Shown here in pieces: positions 6,863 to 12,343 of a stretch of DNA of 23,296 nucleotides (position 1 is its first letter; each line of letters starts with the position of its first letter). A model generated the notes under the pieces. It saw nothing but the letters and a program-made list of their open reading frames with translations. It was not told the origin of the DNA and made no database searches. The DNA is taken from IMG/VR virus record IMGVR_UViG_3300046694_000385, positions 1 through 23,296 of that record; one strand, written 5' to 3'. A program made the position numbers and the translations under genes. This stretch comes from a virus.

Positions 6863-7215
6863 CCGACTGGCTGATCCTCGCGGTCTACGTCGCCGTCTGG
6901 CTGGTCTACGGCTGGCGGCTGACCATCCACATCCTCGACGTGCAGGTGCGGCGGTCGAAGTCCCTCTACGGCGACGCGGAGAAGGCCGCCAAGGAGTGGC
7001 TCGGCATCAGCATGTACGGCGGCTTCGCCCTGGCCCTGTTCTGGCCGGTCGTGGCGCCGGTCCGGTTCATCTACCGGCTGGCCAGCACGGGCGGACTGTT
7101 CCGGACCCCAGCCGAGCGCGAAGAGACGGAGCGGCGCGAGCTGGAGCAGCTTCGAAAGCTCGCGAAAGAGCACGGTCTACCAATGCCCGAAACGGACAGG
7201 AAAGGAGCTGCCTGA
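6859..7215 (+). CDS. Membrane protein with two predicted helices
   Basis: A 118-residue protein from GTG 6859 behind a strong AAGGAGG at 6846-6852. Residues 2-24 (TDWLILAVYVAVWLVYGWRL) and about 50-72 (GISMYGGFALALFWPVVAPV) are hydrophobic, followed by a charged cytoplasmic-type helix (EREETERRELEQLRKLAKEH). Small two-pass proteins like this are common upstream of replication genes in actinophages. Superinfection exclusion or holin-like roles cannot be told apart here. It ends the first overlapping run. Confidence 0.7.
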   Translation: MTDWLILAVYVAVWLVYGWRLTIHILDVQVRRSKSLYGDAEKAAKEWLGISMYGGFALALFWPVVAPVRFIYRLASTGGLFRTPAEREETERRELEQLRKLAKEHGLPMPETDRKGAA

Positions 7216-7534
7216 CATTGGCCCGTGCCATTCCGTGAGCATTTGCGGCCGGGCCGCATTCGGATTGAAACGTCACATGATCAGCGGGTGGAAATAGAGT
7301 GATCGATAAGACACGGCAACCGGCGCGCCGGGAGATCCACATGCGGCGTGAGCTGGGACAATGGGATGTCATAAATAGGGCGACCGGACGAGCGTTTGCG
7401 CCGCCCATCCGGTCTGGAGCCCTTATCCCATGCTTCCCAGCAGGAAGGGGCTATGCCCTCATGCTGCCATGCCGCGCTAGAAACGTGCGCATCTGCAACA
7501 CCGTGTCTTGCGCCACCGAACAGGCGTACGCCTG
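7216..7534 (+). other. Non-coding gap before the replication gene
   Basis: 319 bases with lower GC and scrambled third positions. A frame at 7299-7535 is open and would end TGATG with the next gene, but its codon use is unlike any neighbour. An inverted repeat, gaccgga at 7382-7388 and tccggtc at 7408-7414, flanks a 19-base loop. A TAGAGT (7295-7300) fits an actinobacterial -10 box but has no matching -35. The gap ends with a 14-bp palindrome next to ATG 7535. This is the likely control region for the replication block. Confidence 0.5.
7521..7534. promoter_or_regulatory. 14-bp perfect palindrome abutting a start codon
   Basis: CAGGCGTACGCCTG is perfectly self-complementary and touches ATG 7535. 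Its central CGTACG is shared with the iterons inside the following gene, which would fit self-regulation by the initiator. CGTACG is also common in coding sequence here, so the match alone is weak. Confidence 0.35.
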
Positions 7535-8293
7535 ATGGGCGCCTCGAATGCGCTCGCCGCGTTCCGCCGCTGGGCCGGGAAGGTCCCCGGCGCCTCGATG
7601 ATGCTGCTGACCTACATGTCCCTGGTCTCCAAGGACAAGGACGACTGGCCGTGGTACGGCCAAGGACAGGAAGCGCTCGCCGAGTTCGCCCTTGGTCGCG
7701 AGAACCCGGACCGCGCCGACCTCCGCGCGGTCTCGCGCGCGATGCAGCCGCTGCTCGACGCCGGAGCGGTGACCGTGGACCGCGGGTCGGCCGCCCGAGC
7801 GGACGGGAATACGACCGCTCGCTACCGCCTGAACATCTCCGACCGGGCCGACTCCGAGCGCCAGAAGTGGGAGGAGACGCACGACGGAAAGCGTCGCACG
7901 TCGAAGCCCGCCAAAGATCCACAACGTACGACGGTTTCTGGCAACGACGTACGACGGAAAGTGACGCAACGTACGACGGTTTCTGACGCGACGTACGACG
8001 GAAACCGTCGCACTAAGGAGGAAGAGGATCAAGAGGAGCGAGAAAACCAAGGAATAAGTGTTGATCTTCAGACGACCTCTCGCCCTTTGCGCGCGAAGCC
8101 GCCCGACGCAAAGCCTGCCCCCGTCATCGCACTCTTCCCCGGCACCGCCAACGCGCCCAACGAGCAGCCCTACCGGCCGCCGCCACGACGGACCACCCGG
8201 GCCCAGGACGCCATCGCCGAAGCCATGGCCCGCGTCGCCGCCCGCAAAGCCGAACACCAAGCCCAGCTCGCCGAGTCCAAGGAGATCTCCTGA
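7535..8293 (+). CDS. Winged-helix replication initiator-like protein
   Basis: A 252-residue protein. Residues 1-101 form a winged-helix domain of the phage replication-initiator type: ALAAFRRWAGKVPGASMMLL, a helix with GQGQEALAEFALG, a recognition-like helix DLRAVSRAMQPLLDAGAV and a wing ending TARYRLNI. Residues 110-185 are a charged, low-complexity linker. DNA repeats in the linker look like iterons, much as lambda O carries its origin inside its own gene. Residues 186-252 are Pro-rich and then helical (RAQDAIAEAMARVAARKAEH), possibly a partner contact. ATG 7535 was chosen over the upstream TTG. Assignment as the initiator is inference from domain plus repeats. Confidence 0.7.
   Translation: MGASNALAAFRRWAGKVPGASMMLLTYMSLVSKDKDDWPWYGQGQEALAEFALGRENPDRADLRAVSRAMQPLLDAGAVTVDRGSAARADGNTTARYRLNISDRADSERQKWEETHDGKRRTSKPAKDPQRTTVSGNDVRRKVTQRTTVSDATYDGNRRTKEEEDQEERENQGISVDLQTTSRPLRAKPPDAKPAPVIALFPGTANAPNEQPYRPPPRRTTRAQDAIAEAMARVAARKAEHQAQLAESKEIS
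7878..8070 (+). other. Putative replication origin (iterons plus purine/A-rich tract)
   Basis: Four exact copies of cgtacgacgg begin at 7925, 7948, 7970 and 7992, giving 22-23 bp spacing (two helical turns). A one-mismatch copy is at 7878. The 19-mer caacgtacgacggtttctg at 7922 recurs at 7967. The last copy forms a perfect hairpin, cgacgg-aaa-ccgtcg (7996-8010). The array is followed by a purine-rich, AT-rich tract (about 8014-8060) unusual for this GC-rich DNA, which fits a melting region. All of it lies inside the initiator gene. Confidence 0.6.
7925..8001 (+). repeat. Iteron array, four copies of cgtacgacgg
   Basis: Copies are at 7925-7934, 7948-7957, 7970-7979 and 7992-8001. The bases after each copy alternate ttt/aaa/ttt/aaa, so the array is also two copies of a 44-45-bp composite unit. 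The spacing is not a multiple of three throughout, so the encoded protein does not show a matching amino-acid repeat. This argues that the DNA, not the protein, is under selection. Confidence 0.75.
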
Positions 8294-8661
8294 TGGCCGA
8301 CCTGCCGCCGACGCAGTACCTGATCATGGAAGTCCTCGCGGCCCGCCACCGCCTCGGCGAGCACCTGTGGTCGTTCCCCTCCGAACTCCGCCGCCCGCTC
8401 GATGTGCTGGTGCGCTCAGGTCTCATCGACGTGCTCAGCAGCCCCGCCCCCGGCACGCTGCGGGCCCGGCTCACCAGGGCCGGTCGCGAGCATGCGCTGA
8501 AGCCCGGTTACGTGCCGCCGACCGTCGAGGTGTACGACACCGCGTTCGACCAGATCGACGGGCACCTCGACCAGTACCGAGGCGCGAAGGTTCTGCGCGA
8601 CGGCGTGCGGGCTGCCGTCGACGGCGCGCGCTCCCGCCTCGCCGAAACGGAGGTCTCCTGA
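8293..8661 (+). CDS. Small winged-helix-like protein
   Basis: A 122-residue protein from ATG 8293 with a TGATG overlap; the AAGGAG lies within the palindrome ggagatctcc (8281-8290). Residues 5-65 have the layout of a winged helix: QYLIMEVLAARHRLGEHLW, a helix PLDVLVRSGLIDVL and a wing RARLTRAGREHAL. The C-terminal half (DQIDGHLDQYRGAKVLRDGV) is helical. It may assist the initiator upstream, but that is context only. Confidence 0.65.
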   Translation: MADLPPTQYLIMEVLAARHRLGEHLWSFPSELRRPLDVLVRSGLIDVLSSPAPGTLRARLTRAGREHALKPGYVPPTVEVYDTAFDQIDGHLDQYRGAKVLRDGVRAAVDGARSRLAETEVS

Positions 8662-8663
8662 CC

Positions 8664-8948
8664 ATGGCCCGCCACGTCGAAACCCTCACCGCCCAAGCCA
8701 CCCCACCCGTCGCCGCCCTACCCGACCGGGCCTGCGCCGACACCGACCCGAAGGTCTTCTACCCCGACCACCACGCCCAAGGCCGCCAAGCCCGCGACAT
8801 CTGCGGACGCTGCCCCCACCGCCAGCCCTGCCTCGACTGGGCCCTCGAAACCCGGCAGGCGTTCGGAATCTGGGCCGGAACCAGCCCCGACGAACGCGCC
8901 GCCATGATCGACGGCGCACGACCCACCGGCACCGGATGGCCGGCATGA
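8664..8948 (+). CDS. WhiB-like iron-sulfur transcription regulator
   Basis: A 94-residue WhiB-family protein. Four cluster-binding cysteines are in place: C24 (ACADTDPKVFYP), C47, C50 (ICGRC) and C56. They are followed by the LDWALE helix and GIWAGTS (68-74), the G-(I/V)-W-x-G turn of the family. Known relatives bind a 4Fe-4S cluster and the housekeeping sigma factor; mycophage-borne ones can shift host gene control. ATG 8664 is preceded by GGAGG at 8649-8653. It lacks a long basic C-terminal tail, so its own DNA contact may be weak. It overlaps the XRE-type gene by ATGA. Confidence 0.9.
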   Translation: MARHVETLTAQATPPVAALPDRACADTDPKVFYPDHHAQGRQARDICGRCPHRQPCLDWALETRQAFGIWAGTSPDERAAMIDGARPTGTGWPA

Positions 8949-9178
8949 TCCGCAAGCGGCTCGACGTCGCCGCGCTGCACTCCGCGCTCGACTACGTACG
9001 CGCCCACCGGCGCATGAGCTGGAAGACCGTCGCCGACGAAGCCGGCCTCTCGCCCTCGACACTCAGCCGCCTCGGACAAGGCCACGCACCCGACGCCGAC
9101 GGGCTATGCGCGCTCATCGCCTGGCTCGGCCCTCTGCCGCTGTCGCGCTTCACCATCGACGTCGAGGAGCAGCCGTGA
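8945..9178 (+). CDS. XRE-type helix-turn-helix protein
   Basis: A 77-residue protein with a Cro/C1-type HTH at about residues 14-60: MSWKTVADEAGLSPSTLSRL is the helix-turn-recognition-helix core, followed by PDADGLCALIAWLG. It is a single domain, too short for a full repressor with an oligomerisation domain, so a Cro-like or accessory regulator is more likely. ATG 8945 (ATGA overlap with the WhiB gene) is preferred over ATG 8936. Co-translation with the WhiB-like protein suggests they act in one regulatory step, which is inferred. Confidence 0.82.
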   Translation: MIRKRLDVAALHSALDYVRAHRRMSWKTVADEAGLSPSTLSRLGQGHAPDADGLCALIAWLGPLPLSRFTIDVEEQP

Positions 9179-9540
9179 CCTACCGCACCGGCAACCACTG
9201 GGGCGTCACCATCGTCCGCGAGGGCGACCAGCCCGCCGACGCCCAACTCGTCGCCGTGGTCGTCAACGGCGACCAGGCGCTCGCCGAGCGGATCTGCACG
9301 CTGCTCAACGCCGACGACGACGACTCGGAGGCCGGACCCTGCATCGGGCTATGTGCGGGCTGCTCACCTGACTGCCGGCTCGTCGGCGACTCATGCAGCT
9401 GCACCGTCGTTGGACCCGACCCGGGCTGCGTAGTCCACCGGGGCCGCCGCGCACGCGGACCCAAACCGCCGCCGGTCGGGCCCGGCTGCGTCTGCGACGG
9501 CTCCGGCCGACGCTGCCCACGACACGGCGAGGTGATCTGA
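9175..9540 (+). CDS. Cys-rich hypothetical protein
   Basis: A 121-residue protein from GTG 9175 (GTGA overlap). Residues 1-48 look globular (NHWGVTIVREGDQPADAQLV). From residue 55 it is packed with Cys: CIGLCAGC, C, CSC, then GPGCVCDGSGRRCPRHG at the end. The last block resembles a DnaJ-type CxCxGxGxxC half-finger. It probably binds zinc. No function is recognised. Confidence 0.65.
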   Translation: MTYRTGNHWGVTIVREGDQPADAQLVAVVVNGDQALAERICTLLNADDDDSEAGPCIGLCAGCSPDCRLVGDSCSCTVVGPDPGCVVHRGRRARGPKPPPVGPGCVCDGSGRRCPRHGEVI

Positions 9541-9717
9541 GTGGACCTCGAAGACCAGCACCGGTTCCTCACGCCACAGGAAATCGCCCTCAACCGGCTA
9601 CGCCTAGCCGCCCTCAACGCCCTCGAAAACGGGGCAACCCCCGACGCCATCCAGCACGAGATCACCACCGCCCGACAGGTGCACGCCCGAACCGTGGTAC
9701 CAGGGAGAGGCGCGTGA
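9541..9717 (+). CDS. Small helical hypothetical protein
   Basis: A 58-residue ORF from GTG 9541, directly after the previous stop with no gap, ending in a GTGA overlap with the next gene. It is helical (TPQEIALNRLRLAALNALE, ATPDAIQHEITTARQVHA). Its codon use matches its neighbours. I do not recognise it. The neat fit between neighbours is the main support. Confidence 0.6.
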   Translation: MDLEDQHRFLTPQEIALNRLRLAALNALENGATPDAIQHEITTARQVHARTVVPGRGA

Positions 9718-10826
9718 ACGACCCGATCTGTGTGGTCTGCGAGAAGCGCCCGACGCCCGACGGGTACGCCTGCCACGGCTGCGCCAACCGGGCCGACGAC
9801 AAGCTCGCCATCATCGCCGACCTGACACCCGACGCACGCCTCGTCGCCGCCGGCCTCGTCCGCCGCGGCGGCGGCAGCGGCAGCAACAAGCCCGGCTCAC
9901 GCCCGCCGCTCAACGACGGCGCCACCGACGCGCTCGACGAGGTCCAGAACACGCTCACCACGCTGGCCCGCGACATCGCCGAGACGCGTGGCCAGCGCGC
10001 ACCGCGGCCCCGACACCTCGGCGGCGACCCGATGATCGTCGCCGCCCGGGCGCTGCAGGCCCAGATCGAGTGGATGCGGCACGCGGTCGACGGGGCCGAG
10101 CCATATGCGATCCGGGCGTTCGACGAGATCGCCGACTGCGCCGGCCGGGTGCGCGGTGTGGTCAACGGCCCCGGCGAGCAGAAATTCCTCGGCCCCTGCG
10201 GCTCCGTGCTGGCCGCAACGGCCACGCCCTGCCCCGGGGAATGCTCATGCCGCCCCGAGACTCCCACGGCGAAGCTGGCGGCCTGCGCGGCCTGCTTCTG
10301 CTTCACGGGCTGCCACGCGAAGGTGGCCACCGACGCCGAAGGGCAGATTTGCGTCGGCGACGTCTACGGCTATCACGGCGCCAAGACCGGCCGGTGCAAG
10401 GCCTGCGGCGCGGAGGTCGCCACCAGCGAACGCGAGGCATGGCTGAACGGCGAGGTGCGCGACCACGCCTTCCGCGCTGCCCACATCGCCGAGGCGTACG
10501 GCGTCAACGTCAACACCATCCGGACGTGGTCCACCCGTGCACGCCCCGATACGGGCGTGCCGCCGCTGTCCAGCTACTGGCGCACGGCGGCCGGATTGGT
10601 CGCGCCCTGGGTCGACCCGCCGCTCGACCCGAAGCTCAAGGGCGACGAGCTGAAGAAGCGGCTGGGCGAGATCTCCGACGAGATCCAGGCACGGGGCGGC
10701 CGTCTGCATTACGTCGGGGACGTCCTCGACCTGGCCGCCGCCGACGCGGCACGACGCGCCACCGAGCAAGCCAAGCGAGCACGACGAGCGGCCGTCAAGG
10801 CCGAGGAAGCGAGCGAGGCCGCATGA
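9714..10826 (+). CDS. Multi-zinc, helix-turn-helix DNA-binding-like protein
   Basis: A 370-residue protein from GTG 9714. Residues 6-23 are a zinc ribbon (C6xxC9...C20xxC23). Residues 75-160 are helical (DALDEVQNTLTTLARDIAE, AQIEWMRHAVDGAEPYAIRA, FDEIADCAGRVRGVVNGP). Residues 162-231 carry many Cys (C162, C173, C177, C179, C191, C194, C196, C200, C213, C228, C231), enough for two or three zinc sites. Residues 255-275 are an HTH (AAHIAEAYGVNVNTIRTWST). The C-terminus is basic and Ala-rich. This layout recurs in actinophages as a helix-turn-helix protein of unknown target (I recall DUF7341, unchecked). Confidence 0.75.
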   Translation: MNDPICVVCEKRPTPDGYACHGCANRADDKLAIIADLTPDARLVAAGLVRRGGGSGSNKPGSRPPLNDGATDALDEVQNTLTTLARDIAETRGQRAPRPRHLGGDPMIVAARALQAQIEWMRHAVDGAEPYAIRAFDEIADCAGRVRGVVNGPGEQKFLGPCGSVLAATATPCPGECSCRPETPTAKLAACAACFCFTGCHAKVATDAEGQICVGDVYGYHGAKTGRCKACGAEVATSEREAWLNGEVRDHAFRAAHIAEAYGVNVNTIRTWSTRARPDTGVPPLSSYWRTAAGLVAPWVDPPLDPKLKGDELKKRLGEISDEIQARGGRLHYVGDVLDLAAADAARRATEQAKRARRAAVKAEEASEAA

Positions 10827-11035
10827 AGCTCTGGGTGCTCGTGGCGAAAGGTCCCGGGTTCTACGTGGCCCTCTCGCTGCACCGGACGCTCGACGGCGCA
10901 CAGCGCAAGGCATCGGGCGAGCGAGGCGATGACACCGCCGAGCTGCAATGGGAGACGGCCGGAGATGATGACTGGGCTGCCAGGATCGGTCCTGGGTGGC
11001 TGTATCAGATCTACCCACGCACCGTTGAGGAGTGA
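10823..11035 (+). CDS. Small hypothetical protein
   Basis: A 70-residue protein from ATG 10823 with an ATGA overlap. It begins with a beta strand (MKLWVLVAKGPGFYVALSL) and ends with GPGWLYQIYPRTVEE. It may be a small beta-type fold. No known family is recognised, and it has no Cys. It is the last gene of the second overlapping run. Confidence 0.6.
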   Translation: MKLWVLVAKGPGFYVALSLHRTLDGAQRKASGERGDDTAELQWETAGDDDWAARIGPGWLYQIYPRTVEE

Positions 11036-11248
11036 CCGGCGTGGACGACCTGGTGACCTGGCTGCGGGCTGCGCTCGATGACGACGAGCGGGCGGCACGG
11101 CGTCTGCCCGAGGGCTATCGGCTCTACGTCTGCGACGGTGGACGCCAAGCGGCGGATCTGGCCATGCACCACCCTGCGGCTGCTCGCCCTGCCGATGGCC
11201 GAGCGGGACGGCTACCAGGCAGAATGGCGTCCGGACGACCCCACTTGA
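11032..11248 (+). pseudogene. Decayed DUF6221-like gene (frameshift and internal loss)
   Basis: From GTG 11032 (or 11041) the first frame gives DDLVTWLRAALDDDERAARR, the usual N-terminus of actinobacterial DUF6221 proteins. After about residue 35 the homology jumps to another frame at 11138: VDAKRRIW, then PCTTLRLLALPMAERDGYQAEWRPDD with a stop at 11246. That is the usual DUF6221 C-terminus. The central HIARHDPARVL-type segment is missing. The original frame runs on to 11379 with unrelated sequence through the promoter and hairpin described below. Family identity is recalled, not searched; the frame jump is seen directly. Confidence 0.6.
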
Positions 11249-11274
11249 CGGAAGTTGTCAAGGGCTGCAATGAT
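11244..11274 (+). promoter_or_regulatory. Candidate promoter with a dyad over the -35 box
   Basis: TTGACG (11245-11250) and AATGAT (11269-11274) are separated by 18 bases, matching the housekeeping sigma consensus at 5/6 and 4/6. The -35 is one arm of an inverted repeat, cttgac (11244-11249) and gtcaag (11257-11262) with a 7-base spacer, which would suit an operator. It points toward the HNH and packaging genes. Confidence 0.45.
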
Positions 11275-11312
11275 CCTTTGCAGTGGGAGTTAATCTCTCC
11301 AGACCTCAACTC

Positions 11313-11336
11313 AGCCCCTGCCCAACGGCGGGGGCT
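11313..11336 (+). terminator. Strong hairpin, terminator or attenuator
   Basis: agcccctgcc (11313-11322) and ggcgggggct (11327-11336) pair as a 10-bp stem with one G-U pair and a CAAC loop. It is followed by ttcgtcgtat, which is only weakly T-rich. It lies between the candidate promoter at 11245 and the HNH gene, so it may end early transcription or act as an attenuator. Confidence 0.6.
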
Positions 11337-11400
11337 TCGTCGTATCCAAGGTCACGGAGTCGGAGCTATCCGGACGTGACCACCACAGGCAGGTGTGACC

Positions 11401-11736
11401 ATGCCCCGCCGGCCATCCACCGCATGCAGCAAGTCAGGATGCCCTAACCTCAGGCCCTGTCCTACCCACACCAGGCAGGATGAGCAGGCCAGGGGCAGTA
11501 GACACGAGCGTGGATACGGTACCAAGCACGACGCAATACGTGACGCCCTGCGCAGAGCCCACGTGCCAGGAACACGCTGCCCTGTGTGTGACCTGCCCAT
11601 GTGGTCATCGGACACTCTGGACGCTGCTCACAGCGAGGACCTGAGGGTCAACCTTAACGCGAAGGCCGATCACCTCGAGCACGCATCGTGCAACAGGGGA
11701 TGGAGACGCGCACAGCACCAGGGTTACACACGGTGA
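11401..11736 (+). CDS. HNH endonuclease
   Basis: A 111-residue HNH nuclease. After an N-terminal Cys/His cluster (C9, C14, C20, H23) come YGTKHDAIRDAL, then CPVC (C60, C63), DAAH with the likely catalytic His77, and HLEHASCNRGW with H94, C97 and N98. In HK97-type phages an HNH protein next to the terminase helps cut DNA at cos, and the position here fits. ATG 11401 was chosen; GTG 11395 is in frame. Third positions are less G/C-biased than in neighbours (for example gga, gta, aca, caa codons), which suggests a separate origin. Confidence 0.85.
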   Translation: MPRRPSTACSKSGCPNLRPCPTHTRQDEQARGSRHERGYGTKHDAIRDALRRAHVPGTRCPVCDLPMWSSDTLDAAHSEDLRVNLNAKADHLEHASCNRGWRRAQHQGYTR

Positions 11737-11842
11737 CGGGTGGGGGTGTCCCCCCAAGGGGTGAGGACTGCGTACCGCCGGAGAGGCCAGCGGCCACCGG
11801 CTCGACTAATTGACTTTGCGCGGACTACGGAGGGTGACTGCC
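11737..11842 (+). other. HNH-terminase gap, candidate cos region
   Basis: 106 bases without a gene. At 11742-11761 the sequence reads ggggg-tgt-cccccc-aa-gggg, with two nested inverted repeats (ggggg/ccccc and cccc/gggg). G/C-rich dyads of this type between HNH and small terminase genes are frequent sites of cos cleavage. An ATT-rich ctaattgactttgcg at 11804-11819 follows, then GGAGGG at 11829-11834, the ribosome site of the small terminase. Confidence 0.4.
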
Positions 11843-12343
11843 GTGGCTGATCCGGTCCGCAAGAAGCCCGTCCTGCAGGTCGTCCGCGAGGGCAACCCGG
11901 GCCATCGGGCGATCCCCGAGTCGCTGGTCCTGCCGCCGGCCGAACTCGCAGAACCGGACTGGCTGGACACCTTCGCGACCGTGCGTGACAAGGACGTGCA
12001 GGCCGCGAACCGCCGGGCCCGCGAGGTCGCCCGTCGCGAATGGCGCCGCATCGTGCCGGTGCTCAAGCACACGGCCGGCCTCGCCGAGGTCGATGCGTCG
12101 CTTCTGCACGACTACTGCGTCTGTGTGGCACGACTGGACCAGTGCGAGCGCGAGCTCTCGGCGAACGGTCTGCTGATCCAGGGCGAGCGCGGCTGGCAGA
12201 AGAACGGCGCGACGACGATCGCGAGCCAGTACCGGGCGCAGCTGAAGGTCTACATCCGCGAGCTCGGTCTCTCCCCGTCGGCCCGGGCGAGCTTCACGCC
12301 ACCGAAGGGCGGCGACGATGACGACGGGGACCCCTTCGACTGA
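11843..12343 (+). CDS. terS: Terminase small subunit, P27 family
   Basis: A 166-residue protein that recognises the packaging site and hands DNA to the large subunit. It has the P27-type order: basic N-terminus (VRKKPVLQVVREGNPGHR), the P-x-x-W-L motif (PPAELAEPDWLDTF), a helix with REWRRIVPVLKHTAGLAEVD, LLHDYCVCVARLDQCERELS, GLLIQGERGWQKNGATTIAS and the closing KVYIRELGLSPSARASF. GTG 11843 sits 8 bases after GGAGGG, while the frame could start earlier at 11810 or 11834. It overlaps the large subunit gene by 26 bases. Confidence 0.85.
   Translation: MADPVRKKPVLQVVREGNPGHRAIPESLVLPPAELAEPDWLDTFATVRDKDVQAANRRAREVARREWRRIVPVLKHTAGLAEVDASLLHDYCVCVARLDQCERELSANGLLIQGERGWQKNGATTIASQYRAQLKVYIRELGLSPSARASFTPPKGGDDDDGDPFD

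Noticed and set aside
7299-7535. 78-residue frame ending TGATG at the initiator start
   Set aside because: Third positions are not G/C-biased and the product looks like no protein; the coupled ending may be chance. Kept as part of the non-coding gap.
8058-8663. N-terminal extension of the WhiB-like gene, with AGGAGG-like bases near 8016
   Set aside because: The extension overlaps two real genes, is Pro/Arg/Ser low-complexity, and WhiB proteins start close to the first cysteine; ATG 8664 has its own GGAGG.
11250-11262. ggaagttgtcaag as an L5-type stoperator
   Set aside because: Only 10 of 13 bases agree with the mycophage consensus I recall, and no convincing set of repeated copies was seen; one similar site in the ERF gene (near 3185-3200) is within coding sequence.
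11260-11285. Hairpin ctgcaa-tgatcct-ttgcag as a tRNA anticodon arm
   Set aside because: The 7-base loop lacks U at position 33, and no acceptor stem or T-loop sequence is nearby.
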